A stretch of DNA of 64,000 nucleotides from Symbiodinium sp. CCMP2592 (Eukaryota; Sar; Dinophyceae; Suessiales; Symbiodiniaceae): the NCBI GenBank assembly GCA_905221615.1, contig CAJNDT010005877.1, forward strand, positions 62,001 through 126,000, written 5' to 3'. The notes under the pieces are model-generated. The model was not told the origin of the DNA. It saw only the letters and a list, made by a program, of their open reading frames with translations, and did not search any database. The position numbers were made by a program, and so were the translations under genes. Below are positions 1 to 10,385 of the stretch, piece by piece; positions within the stretch are counted from its first letter, which is position 1, and every line of letters starts with the position of its first letter.

Positions 1-1
1 C

Positions 2-560
2 CCGCAATGCAATCACTGCAAAAGAATCTTCACTAGGGTTGAGGGCCTTAAGAAACACCTTAATAGGGGGTGTGACGCACGGCGGGAAGACATGTTGCCA
101 GCTGAAGGGGAAGCCGCTGTGACGCCGGGTCAGGTCCCCGGTCATCTAGTGGAGTCGCTTGTCGGGCACTCGTGCCGGACTCCACAGGCTGCCCCGGAGG
201 CCGCAACACCGGTCACCGGTCCGCTACTGCTCAGAGCAGACTGCTCAGTCCCAACTTTGTGGAGTGCATTAGTCGAGGATGGAAAACAGCCTTGCGCGAG
301 CCTTCAGTACTCGCTTCCTTAAGTCAGCACTGCCTGCTTTGTGGACAATGGTGCACTGCCACAGAGTTTAAGCAACACATACGCTTGATGCATAGCAGCG
401 CATGGACTCACAAAGAGGAAGCTGATGCAGTGCCGCGCAGTGGTTTATCGGCTCACACTCAGTGTGTTTACTGCGGTGTGCAAACGCGCCAGCCTCGTCG
501 TCACCTTAAGCACTGCCAGGTTGTTTTTCAGGCTGCACTGGGTCATTGTCTGCTACGCTC
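2..560 (+). pseudogene. zinc-finger region of a mobile-element polyprotein (5' end outside window)
   Basis: The window opens inside an open frame (frame 2) encoding a C-x2-C...H-x4-C finger starting at base 8 (CNHC...KKHLNRGC). That frame stops at 322. In frame 1 from base 331 come a C2H2 finger (CLLCGQW...HIRLMH) and, from 463, a second one (CVYCG...RHLKHC). The fingers clearly belong together but need a frame change around 320, so the copy is broken. Fingers with a CxLCGQW start are, as I recall, typical of dinoflagellate retroelement polyproteins, where they would bind nucleic acid; that assignment is from memory. No reverse transcriptase is visible because the left part lies outside the window. 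Confidence 0.5.
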
Positions 561-577
561 CTCCACGACTGAAAACA

Positions 578-1563
578 ATGACAACGCTGGAGGAGGGAAT
601 GGACGTGGACCTCGCCGAGCAGTCTCGCCGAGAGCTAGCGGATGTCCTGGGCAAGAGCGCTCGCCAGTACGGAGCGGAGTCGGGCGACAAGAAGAAGGAG
701 GACCCGAACGAGCGCCCCTCCAAGTGGCCAAAGGACGGCACCTTGAAAGGGAAGGGACAGTGGGGACACTGGGGGCAAGGCAAGCGACCATGGGAGCCGA
801 GCGGATCCACGGAGCAGGAGCCTCCGACACTGGACCAGGCGACGATCAATTTGATCAAAAGTCTGGTGCGCCTCAGCCTCCGACACGAGGAGGAACTGAT
901 GCGAATCCGACCAGACGTCGGGTTCGTCATGTTCATCGACACGTGCGATATGGGCTGCTTGGGGATGCTGAAGCAGGCCGCCGGCAACTGGCAAGAGCTT
1001 TTCTCGCAGGGCAAGGTTCGCTCCTCCCTACGTCTAATGCTGGCGCTGGCACTGTTTACGGATCTCAAGACGAGAGCCGAGGAGACCCTGGCAGACCAGG
1101 AGCGTCTCACCAAATGCCACACAGTGGGATGGGTGAAGGAAACGGAGTCGGGCCTGGACCCAGCCTGGACCTATCACACCTGGGACCCCGCCCCCAGAAG
1201 AAGCAGAGGTCCTGCTGGAGAAAGCTTTGAAGCACTCGGAGCTCATGAGGATCCTGGACCAGCTTGCAGCACCTACCACGGGAGCAGGTCCTCACGAGGT
1301 TCAAGTCGGTGAGGCCCCTAGCGGACAGTTACGACTCGGAGGTGGTTCCATTCCTCATCTCGGTGGGCCTTCGCGGGGAGTCGAGCCAGATCTGCTTCAA
1401 CGCACTGCAAACCCTCTCCGGATGCGCGGTGATGAAGCTGATGGGGGTGCGCATCCGTCCAGAACGGATCCAGAAGACGCCGCTCATGAAATCGGTCGAG
1501 GAGGCCTTTCTCGCCACCAACTACTGCGATTGGACCCGCAGAGCAACACAGTGGGGCCAGTAG
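578..1563 (+). pseudogene. unknown helical protein, broken by two frame changes
   Basis: Starts at an ATG at 578 (MTTLEEGMDVDL), just after the finger region. A lysine- and glycine-rich stretch is followed by a long helical segment with charged heptads. Coherent coding runs in frame 2 to about 1190, frame 3 (EEAEVLLEKALKHSEL) to about 1262, and frame 1 (REQVLTRFKSVRPL) to the stop at 1563. The changes look like one-base indels rather than introns because no splice sites fit. I do not recognise the family. Position between the zinc fingers and the protease-like gene suggests it belongs to the same element. Confidence 0.45.
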
Positions 1564-1625
1564 GAGAGCTAGGTCGCTCTCCGGCTGGAGCCGCGTCTTG
1601 GGTAGCGCGGCTATCCCCACGCCCA

Positions 1626-2420
1626 ATGCTCAGTGTGTCGCGAGCCAAACTTCGCAATCGAAGTAATGTGTGCTACATTAATGCTATAGCCCAGGCCGTC
1701 TACTGGATTGGGGAACTCTCGTCGGCACAGGAGGCATGCTGGGGACGCCTTAGAGCGGGCATTGCTTTGCTAGCGCGGGAGTGTCAGCTTCACCTGCCTG
1801 AGTGCATCGCCACGCAATCCTTGTTTGTTGGCTGGAGAGACCTGCATCAGCAGCATGACGCAGCTGAGTTCCTTATTCACCTGCTTGCTCATGCACGCCC
1901 AAAAGCACTGGAGGGAGAGTGGCAAGCTCGACTTACCAACCCTCACCGCCTGAATGATGCAGGACCGCTGAACCACTTGATGCGCATACACCCCGCAGGC
2001 GAGGGGGATGCAACGCTGCAGTCTCTCATAGATTCCTGGGGTTATCAGTATGCGCCCCAAGCCCTATGCAAACACTCCGGTGTAGTCTTCCTGCAGCTGT
2101 GCCGTTACGAAGATGATGGTGGCAAGTGCACTCGCCAGGTTCGGGTGCGACCGGGAGACACCCTGGCCATGCCGGTATTTTCTGAGCCAGTAGGGCTTGA
2201 GATTAAGCATGAGTCCTTCATTGTTGCAGTGGTCGTCTATCATCTTGGACAACAAGTCACTTCCGGACATTACTTGACTCTAGTGGGTGTTCCGGGAATA
2301 GAAGGATGGGGCTACTATGTCTGTGACGATAATAGACTGTCGCGGCGGGCTAAATCTAGTGATCTGCACTTAGTCGACCGCAATGCATACATCATCGGAC
2401 TCCTGCGTAGTTCCGAATAG
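1626..2420 (+). CDS. ubiquitin-specific protease-like protein (peptidase C19 fold)
   Basis: 264 codons, uninterrupted, ATG at 1626. The N-terminus carries a recognisable Cys box (RSNVCYINAIAQAVYW, compare the family pattern N-x-CYxN-x3-Q-x-L), then an H-D pair (QQHDAAEF) where C19 enzymes have their Q-x-D-A-x-E-F motif, and a C-terminal His box (SGHYLTLVG...YYVCDDN) matching GHYxxxV...WxxxDD. The nucleophile Cys, catalytic His and downstream Asp/Asn are therefore all present. Such enzymes remove ubiquitin or ubiquitin-like tags from proteins. The domain is compact for a USP. The frame is open further upstream, but there it overlaps the preceding gene out of frame, so 1626 is the best start. 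It sits between zinc-finger and 2OG-oxygenase genes of a probable mobile element. An OTU- or Ulp1-type protease is less likely given the GHY box. Confidence 0.6.
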   Translation: MLSVSRAKLRNRSNVCYINAIAQAVYWIGELSSAQEACWGRLRAGIALLARECQLHLPECIATQSLFVGWRDLHQQHDAAEFLIHLLAHARPKALEGEWQARLTNPHRLNDAGPLNHLMRIHPAGEGDATLQSLIDSWGYQYAPQALCKHSGVVFLQLCRYEDDGGKCTRQVRVRPGDTLAMPVFSEPVGLEIKHESFIVAVVVYHLGQQVTSGHYLTLVGVPGIEGWGYYVCDDNRLSRRAKSSDLHLVDRNAYIIGLLRSSE

Positions 2421-2946
2421 CGCGCACAGGCGGGCACGAGGATTGCACCTTGTGCCCGCAGCCTCTCCTCGGCAGCTGAAGCGTTATCTGGGGAGTACAA
2501 ATTAGATGCCCATTCTTTGCATCAGTTTTTATTTCTTGTGAGAGAGCAAGCCTCAGAAGCATGTGCAACAGACAACATGCACAACATTGCTAGTCGGTTT
2601 GTTTCATCTGGATACCATCCACGCACCAGGAAGCGGCAGGCGAGTGTCACATGCTGCCAGCGCTCCCAACTGCCATGCAAATGCAGCCTGGCTCGAGCAT
2701 TTTGGCGGGCCTAGGTCGGCCCTGCCATCTGTGTGTGGGTCGCACAGGTGTTCGTGCTGGGCTGCGGGAACCTCAGTACACAAGCCAGCTCGTGAGCAAG
2801 TACCAGGGGGGATGTGTGCATGTGCAGGGGAGACTGCTTGATTGCTGGCCCAGCAGCGCCTTCACGTAGTGGTTAGTTTAGTCACCTGGTCCTCACCTCG
2901 TTTGGAGTCCCTCCCTCCTTGCACGTAGCTGCGCCTGTTCCAAACC
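2421..2946. other. intergenic spacer
   Basis: Spacer between the protease-like gene and the oxygenase gene. Only short unconvincing frames are present; no repeat or regulatory element was recognised. Confidence 0.5.
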
Positions 2947-3877
2947 ATGCAACAGGGCGCCACGCTAGTGCCTCTGCCAATGTCGCTCTTCGCTTCTGCA
3001 ACGGAGGAGTCCCTGCTGTTAGCGCATCTGCGTCGTCACTGCGCAGATAAGGGGTCGCTTCCTGCAGAGGTCACCATGTATACCCGCAATGAGCTAGTAG
3101 CACTGGCATGCAACAAGCTGGGCGACGACGCAAAGCAGCTTTTTCTTGATTATGCGAGCCAGCTCGACGAGCACATGGAGGACTGCTACCACGCAAGGCT
3201 CCCTCAGCCACTCTGGCGAGCAGGAGTCCCTCGACCATCTGAGGCCTTTGCAAGGGATGCCTTGGAGGAGAACTCCGGGGCATTGTGGCCGGCGGTTCGC
3301 ATGGCTGTAAGAGGGCTTGAGTTTGAGTACGACACCAGAAATGCTGCTCAAGGCTACACGTTCCGTCTTGGATTGTTTTATATTGTTTTCCAAAGGCGGG
3401 CTAGTTGGAATGGCAAAGGCTACTTCGGCTCATCTCAATGTGTGCAGGCTCATCAATACGATGATCGCTGAAATAGCAGGTCCCCACTTTACACATACAA
3501 GCCTGGCCATCAATGTCAATGACTGTGTGGCACCTCATCGTGACCTGTGTAATGCAGACCGGTGCGGCCTCCTAGTTGGGCTCTCACATCACAAAGGAGG
3601 CCACTTCTGGTACGAGTCGGAGTCTGGGAACCACTACCTTGAGACCAACGCAGGATTTCTGCGGGGTATTTTGGTGGAGACTGCCGGTAGAGCATTCATG
3701 TTCCCGAGCCGCTCGATCACACATGCTGCGTTGCAGGCCACCAGCGGGGATCGCTTCGTGCTTGTGGCGTACACGACCGCTAACTTTGCAAGGGCAACGC
3801 AAGCCCACGCGGAGCTTTTGAGAACAGCCGGCTTTGTACCGCCGTCGAGTGAACATGCAGCAGAACGCAGTGTGTGA
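2947..3877 (+). pseudogene. 2OG-Fe(II) oxygenase of a mobile element, one frameshift
   Basis: Begins at ATG 2947 with an alpha-helical N-terminal part (frame 1, about 150 residues). From about 3390 the coding continues in frame 2 to the stop at 3877. The second part has the double-stranded beta-helix signature: H-x-D at 3536-3544 (APHRDL), a glycine turn (GLSHHKGGHFWYES), the distal His at 3722-3724 (SITHAAL) and the 2-oxoglutarate-binding Arg ten residues on (GDRFVLVAYT). These oxygenases couple oxidation of a substrate to decarboxylation of 2-oxoglutarate; related branches oxidise methylated bases (AlkB, TET/JBP), but the substrate here cannot be read from sequence. The ending HA...GDRFVLVAYT is close in layout to the oxygenase of the LTR element at 30.3-30.8 kb. 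Confidence 0.6.
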
Positions 3878-4175
3878 ATCGGTGTGAGTCTGCGTAAGAG
3901 CGCCGGCTTGGGACTTGTGGGTGGCTGCAAATGTGACTTTGTTCCTCTTAGGGTTAGGGTCTCAGCTGCAGAATGTACTCTCGCTGTGGACCGTGCCTTA
4001 CGGAGAGCCGTACATCAGGGGACACTGCCGTGCAACTCCGTGCAAAAATAACCCGGATAGCGGCTTCATGCATTCAGCCCACTTTTTGCCCATGCCACAC
4101 GTGCAGCCCATGCAAAGCACTGCCTAATCACTGCCTAATCTCTTCCCAGAGCAACCACTCCTTGGCCCAGCTCAC
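3878..4175. other. spacer with two telomere-like hexamers
   Basis: No gene seen. Contains agggttaggg near 3950, only two imperfect TTAGGG-like units, too few to be a telomeric tract. Confidence 0.4.
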
Positions 4176-4916
4176 ATGGCTTTTGCGGGAGAACAGAGCC
4201 GACGTGGGCGCCGAGGCAGGCTGTGCTCGTGCGGTCGCTGGTATCGCAATACACGACACCGGCAATGCTGCAGCCTCTGCTCTATGGGAAGTCACACGGG
4301 ACGATGTGACTATGAGGAAAACCGTCAACAAAGGCAACAGGCGCGGGATGAACAGCGCTCTGGCCTCTCGGTGTGTACCATTGAAGGATGCATGCGGATC
4401 GCAGGGCGAACCCATCTTCGATGCTGCGGCACATGCGCGGCAACGCGTGGCATTGAGCACACGGAGCAGTGCAATGAGAGGCAGACTATTGCCTCCCTGC
4501 GTCTCCGACCTTCTCCCAGGGCTGAGGACGGGTCCACAGGAACCATGGCTGCAGGACCTGCCCAGACAACTTCCGCAGGCATCACGTCGATGGAGGCTAT
4601 GGCAGCGATGGAGGCAATTAGTGGTTTGCAGCAGCCGTTGCTCGAATCGTCGACTATCGAGGTGCACGCTAGCAGCTCCGATGATGATCAAATGGAGGTG
4701 GCAATGCAGCCTGCAATGAGCAGTACTGACATTCCGAACGAGCTCCTGCCACAAGCGGGGACAGCTTCAGTGGGCTCTGGATCACCATTTTTCCCGGTGG
4801 GAATGGGCGGCGACACCAATGATGCCGCACTATCCTACTACCAGGCGTTTCAGAGCTATCGTGGAGCCGAGTCGCAGGCTTCCACCCAAGAAGTGGATCT
4901 GGATGGAATGGACTAG
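4176..4916 (+). CDS. Cys-rich protein with a doubled putative zinc module
   Basis: 246 residues, ATG at 4176, stop TAG at 4914. The N-terminal 110 residues hold two similar cysteine clusters, the first CSCGRWYRN...CCSLCSMGSHTGRC and the second CTIEGCM...CCGTCAATRGIEHTEQC, each of the form C-x1-4-C-x11-12-C-C-x2-C-x4-6-H-x3-C. This arrangement would suit zinc binding. The rest is Ala/Met/Ser-rich, acidic and probably disordered. I do not recognise a named family; the tandem module resembles Cys-rich repeats I associate with dinoflagellate mobile-element ORFs (memory, unverified). Being intronless and next to the oxygenase and protease ORFs, it probably belongs to the same element. Confidence 0.5.
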   Translation: MAFAGEQSRRGRRGRLCSCGRWYRNTRHRQCCSLCSMGSHTGRCDYEENRQQRQQARDEQRSGLSVCTIEGCMRIAGRTHLRCCGTCAATRGIEHTEQCNERQTIASLRLRPSPRAEDGSTGTMAAGPAQTTSAGITSMEAMAAMEAISGLQQPLLESSTIEVHASSSDDDQMEVAMQPAMSSTDIPNELLPQAGTASVGSGSPFFPVGMGGDTNDAALSYYQAFQSYRGAESQASTQEVDLDGMD

Positions 4917-5892
4917 CCGATAGCGAAGAGCTGTAGGTCTTTATGAAGCCCAGGAATCGCCACCATGGCGATGCTACCACAGAGTAGCCGGTCATGAGTG
5001 TGACTGTCCTCCCTCGTCAAGCACATGGATTGTGTGACGTCCGCAATGCAATACTACTACTACTACTACTTTTTGGCTCCCGCGTGGCTAATCCGAAGAC
5101 CGCATTGCAGGTCACATGTGGGACTCGGGTTGGAAAGGCTACAGCCTGCACTTTCCGAAGCAACTGGATGCCACAGACCCCCCTGAACAATAAACAACAT
5201 ACCACTTCAACAGACTGCATCCAGTTACTAAGTGGCAAGGGCTCAAGGCTAGGCAGGCACACTACCGCCACTGCAAAAGGTGCAAGGCTTCTGCACGCAC
5301 AACCCCTCCCCTTTCGGAAACAACTCGCATTCGACCACAGATAAAGATGAAGACACACAGTATAAGGGCAAGAGATACCGCATCTCGGCAGCCAGTGCAA
5401 GATACCCTCCGTTGTAGGAAACAGCGTATCGAACAACACAAAAAGATGGTGCCACGCAGTACGAGGGTCTTAGCACTAGCAGCATTTGGCACGACTACAG
5501 CTACCTGCAAGACCATACAGCTTCAGGGTTTGCAGCGCGAATCTGTGCCGCCCCGTGGCACCCAACACAACTTTTCTTGTTTATTGATACATTCCAGGCT
5601 CAGCCTCAGAAGCCGAAGAGGTAGCAAAAGACGGCAGTCGTCGTTACTGCGGTGGGCCAGTCACGCGAGGTGCGTCTCACCCAGCTTTGGCTCACGGCGC
5701 CAGGCACAGGGGATGTCACGCGGAGAATTTCGAGCGCTGCCATTGTCGACAGCAGCCAACATTCGTGGCCCCCAGTCGTGGTGATCTCCAGGCTGGAGGA
5801 GTCACAGCCGCTTGAGTCTCAGGGCAGACGTTGCACCAGGGTCTTTGGTCTGTGGTAGCCCATACATACAAGCCGGCCACAGCTAGCAAAAC
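4917..5892. other. non-coding stretch after the element
   Basis: No convincing gene on either strand. A short ACT-trinucleotide run sits at about 5051-5070. Scattered minus-strand frames are ordinary shadows without recognisable motifs. Confidence 0.4.
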
Positions 5893-6082
5893 GTCGCTGT
5901 GCAACGACTCAAGCCGCAGAAAGGTATCGCTCTCATTGGCCGATTGGCCCACATGGCATCCCATGCTCCATGCTTTGTCCACGCACTGGTAGTCGCTGTG
6001 CAACAACTCATGCCGCAGAAAGGTAGCGCTCCCACGGGCCGATGGGCCCACATGGCATCCCAGCTTCGTCCACGCACTGGTA
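5893..6082. repeat. tandem duplication of a 90-99 bp unit
   Basis: Unit 1 (5893-5991) and unit 2 (5992-6082) both begin gtcgctgtgcaac, share the core ccgcagaaaggta and end cacgcactggta. The second copy lacks about 8 bases. Confidence 0.85.
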
Positions 6083-6289
6083 GTTCCAAAGAAGCTTCCA
6101 GGTTACGAGTGCAGTAGGCAGCGTTGAGCTTTCGCGCAGTGTCATGCAGAACCATCAGCGACAGGCAGAGCTATGGCATCAGCGAGAGCGCGGGTTTGTG
6201 GTTTTTAGGGTCGGGTAAGGTTGGGGAATGTCTGTCAACATACCTGGAGGACTACGGCGCGGGTTAGGTGTGACGAGGACAAAAGACGG

Positions 6290-6450
6290 AGAGGGACTCA
6301 GACAGTGCAGGCAGTGCAGGGCAAGGCAAGGAAACAGTCCGTGAAACAAGCAAGGCAGGCCAGGGGCCGCAGTGCAGGAGTAGGCAAGGAAGCAAGTAAA
6401 AAGGCAGTGCAAAAGGGCAAGCAAGGCACAGCAGCGCGCAAGTGCGGACC
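6290..6450. repeat. purine-rich low-complexity tract (ggcaag / gcagtg words)
   Basis: Repeated words ggcaagg, gcaggc and gcagtgc fill this stretch and recur at 7630-7712 immediately before the trinucleotide array, so the two stretches may be copies of one repeat. Confidence 0.55.
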
Positions 6451-7629
6451 AAGGTGCTCAGCGATATGTGTTACACACATCGCATCCAAGGGGCTTGCGT
6501 CCACGTCACAGTCAAGGGACACCTGGAACCTCTGACCGAAAGACCCTCGGACCCTCTACGGAAGCCTCGACCCTGGTTATGCTAGTCATCAAGAACTACC
6601 AGGATGTCATGCGCTTCCAGCTGCTCCACTTGGCACTGATTGAGGGCTTCTTTGAGGGTAAGTTGCCTGAGGACCGGTTCGTGACCGAAAATGCTTCCTC
6701 TCATGGCTGCTGCAATGTCCGACTTCCTTGGCAGGTGGAACCCTAGGTCCAGCAGGCACTCTTTCACCCAGTACGACAAGGTGCTGGCATGTATAGTGGG
6801 GAAAGCGATCAAAACAAACCTTTCCATCGAGCCTGGTGCATGTCCTGCGTGGAGAAGGGGGCGGGAGTCGGAGTCAAAACATACGGATGAGTAATATCAA
6901 AAACAGTCCCCGGTAGCCGCTGATCCTTGTAAGTTTTAAACTGCTTGCCTGCTATGTCATGTATCCAGAGACCCTCTCCTGGTTGGCACCTGGTGAGTGC
7001 CTGAATCATGGCCCCGGTAGGGCCATTACGCACATCGCGATGGAGGGTGCAAAAGAGGGAGTTGCAGGGTGGCGTCATTATTTCGTGGTGAGACTCCACC
7101 TACGACATATTGACCATGTGGGGAGGTTTTGAGGACGGACTGGGGCAGGATGCGAAAGATCTCAAGCAGGTCCTGTTTGCAAGGTGGTCTTGTCTTCTTG
7201 AGGATTTGCAAGGCTCGGGACTCCACCGCTCGAGCCCTGGGCTCGTAGGCTCTGCTGGGCAACTGGTGTCGCGCCAAACTGACAGGTTCGTCCTGCCGTG
7301 ATGGTGTATCACACTCCTCATCGCTCGAACTTTGGATGACCTCAGGCAAGGAGCGACTGAGCGGAACCGGACCCGGACCTGGACGGCGTAGCGAGATCGA
7401 AAACTGAGTGTGGGGGTGGCCGTAGGGCAGGGAACATGCTAGGTAGCACGTCTTGCGCGTTCTGTGGTGGCGTGCTGCTGAAAAGCCTGAGCTGCAACGG
7501 AGAGGCCAACCTAACATGTACCGACAGCTTCAGCGCACACCTTACCTCATGCATGAACAAAATGACAGTGACGACCCAAGGCAAGTGCGAGTCGGCTCAT
7601 TTTGCTGTGCTGGACTCAGTGCAAGCTCA
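6451..7629. other. no supported gene
   Basis: Several frames of 60-160 codons exist on both strands but none shows a domain, a periodic pattern or neighbouring splice sites. Nothing is annotated. Confidence 0.4.
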
Positions 7630-7713
7630 GAAAGGCTGAGAACAGTGCACAGCAAGGCAAGGAAAGGCAGGCAGTACTGTACAAGGCGCCGAAGGCAGTG
7701 CAAGGCAGTCCGT

Positions 7714-7714
7714 G

Positions 7715-7754
<40 letters not shown>

Positions 7755-7779
7755 GACTACTACTACGACTACTACTACG

Positions 7780-7840
<61 letters not shown>
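7714..7840. repeat. (CTA)n trinucleotide microsatellite, 127 bp
   Basis: Nearly pure CTA/ACT repeat, about 42 units, with three regularly spaced CGA interruptions near its left part. It creates long poly-Ser, poly-Val, poly-Thr, poly-Leu and poly-Tyr frames on both strands, none of which should be taken as a gene. Confidence 0.95.
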
Positions 7841-7841
<1 letters not shown>

Positions 7842-7889
7842 CAGCACCACCCGCGACGGCTACAACTGGCACTAGGCCACCTTGCCTGA

Positions 7890-10040
7890 GGGCCTGTTTG
7901 CGTTTGGCAGCAACATCCTACTGTTTTCGGGGTCTGGCTTACGCAAACGTTCGTTCGGCACTGTCCGCTTTCTGATGCCGAAAAGCCTGTTGCATGCAGA
8001 TGCGCAGCAGGCAGCATACCTTTTTCGGACGGTGTTCGCCCTGGCCAGCTTACGGAACAGAACCAGGGTCAAACACCGGAACCGGAGTCGGAGTGCTAAA
8101 CCGCACGATCCACCGGCTGTAAAGCCTGCCATAACCCTAGGTACAAGCCGGAGATGAAGCGGAGAGGCGGACAGAACGGGAAGGAGGCGCATACAAAAAA
8201 GCTGTGGAAACGGCGTGCCACGGCTCAAAACCGATGGCTTCGGGCGGGTGCCGTTGCGTGCCTACAGAAACAAATCCAATCTACTCGGTGCCAAGGGGTA
8301 AGAACAAGACTCTCCGAAACACGTCACAGTCGGGATAATTAGACGAGAAGTCAGTTACCACTTACCACTGTCGAGATATTGATGACCTTCCAACGGTCAG
8401 GCATGGATGCGAGTCCTCAACGGATGCGGTCGGAATGGACGTACTCATGGCCAGGCCAGTCGGGATGGAGATTACCACCGGCCAGGTCTGGATGCAAATA
8501 CGGTACTTCATGGCTGCGAACCTTCGACAAGCATGAACATGAACAATCGCACACAACGAAACATCGACTCTCGATGTCACGGGTTTTGTGAATCACTTTG
8601 AATCTTCGGCACCCTATGCAAGCCCGGCCCATGAGCTTCCCCGAACCCATCAATGCACCTCTCCGGACCAACCATGTGCTGGCACAACTTATCTTGCACT
8701 GAGGTCTTACGCCAAGTTGTCTTGGTCTTTTCATGTTGCTTGCAGAGGTATCTGGAGTTCGCTCCAAAAGAACAGAAGGCGTGCGCATTCCACGGGCCTG
8801 CAACTGTTCGTGCCGAGGTCGATGTCTTGCAGCGTGGAAGACCAGGATGTTTCACCGCATCACAAAAGCCGTGGCGACCCTGAAAGGATTGTCCTGCCTC
8901 GCAAGGAGTCCGCATTCCAAATCACAAATGGGGGTGGATGGGCCATGTACAACATCCAGCATCATCTAGGGAGCCAAACATGGCTAATTGCCCCCAGTAC
9001 TGCCAATATCATCGCTCTGCATGCATGCTGCGACAATGCAAAATCCCGTAAAGAAACGCGAAGCTGACTGCATGTCCAGCCAGCTCAGCCCAGCTTCTTC
9101 AGGCGCGCGTGCTGCTGGCGGCACGGGCACGCCGCACATCAATGCCAGTGTGCGCGGGCTAGACAGAGCCTGTCCGTCAGCACCCAGCAAACCATTGCTT
9201 CGTTCGACCACCAAATCACAGCCCGGGTCCGGACAAACATGGTGGAGAGGAACATATCCACTGTGTCCCGACCATAAACACCTCGCGAACTGAAGGAAAT
9301 TCTTAGTGTTACAGGTAGGCGAGCAGCTTGCTTTCCGGTCGCTGCTGCAGAGCGGCAATTTGTTGCGAAAATGGCATCGGCACCATTGTCTCCTAGCTTT
9401 GCTCTCAGCTTGTCGCGAGCCTGGTCAAGTAGAACTTTGCTAATGCTGGATGTGTACACGTACTGGATGTGTATCAATGACACAATCCGCTGCAACCGGA
9501 GTCCAGCCTCTGCACTGTCCCAGTTCAGTGAATCCACAGCCCATCTCCCGAGAGCAGACCCACCTCATTGATAAAGTCTTCGGGGCAAAGTCACAGGTGC
9601 TGCTGACTGTCTTTGCAAAGACCTTGCTCTCGCAAACAAGCTTCCAGGCCTTCATCATTCAGCTGCAAATTGTATTCCATGTGAGGCAATAGCTCTGGCA
9701 AGTCTGTCGCAACCACGGCTGCGCCGAGCTTCATGAGGACCTTGGTCCAATATACAAGGGAACATCCACGGCGGTGTTTAGTCTCATGTGCCGACTATGA
9801 ACGGGCATTGTCATGTGCATCAATCATGTCAGCATCCTGTCTGAGTGCAATCGCATGCAGCGGAACAAACTCAAGCGGTTGTGGGGAACGGACGCGCTGA
9901 GCGACTTTTCCAGCCAATGCCGCCACTAAATAACGGACGGTGCACGGCGGAGGGGAGGTCTGACGGCGGGGTTGACACCGAGGACGGCCGGAGAGGAGGG
10001 TCAGACGGAGCGACGACAGGAGGGGGGAGGTCAAACGTCA
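7890..10040. other. no supported gene
   Basis: Average base composition, short frames on both strands, no motif recognised. Confidence 0.4.
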
Positions 10041-10044
10041 GACG

Positions 10045-10385
10045 GAGGACCGGAAGGGAGCGCGATATCGGGTGCGCGAGGGAGGTGTGGACAAGGCGGG
10101 GAGCGCGATATCGTTTGGGCGGCCGTGCGCAAATATATCGGGTGCGCGGGCAGCGTGCGGGGAGGCATGGACAAGGTGTCGGGTGCGCGGACCGTGCACA
10201 GGGGAGCTGTGTCATGGACAAGGGACGGAGCACGACATCGGGCACGTGGGCGGTTGGGGGCGTATATTGTGGGCGGGGAGCGCGATGTCGGGTGATATCT
10301 GGTGCAGTGACGAGGCGAGGGGAGGCGTGGACGATGCGGGGAGCGCGATATCGGGTGCTCGGCCCGTGGGCAGCACTCAGGATGC
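10045..10385. repeat. degenerate tandem repeat rich in gagcgcgatatcggg
   Basis: The core gagcgcgatatcggg or close variants recurs about six times with guanine-rich spacers containing gtggacaaggcg or gtgcgcgg, giving an irregular period of roughly 40-60 bases. Open frames across it (for example 9845-10501) arise from the repeat. Confidence 0.6.

Noticed and set aside
3945-3965. Telomere repeat
   Set aside because: Only two imperfect units.
5060-5085. Dinoflagellate spliced-leader relic (tttttggctc)
   Set aside because: Only about ten bases match; the diagnostic 5' part of the leader is absent and no processed gene follows.
7542-7975. Long Thr, Ser, Val, Leu and Tyr homopolymer ORFs
   Set aside because: They are the translation of the CTA microsatellite in all frames.
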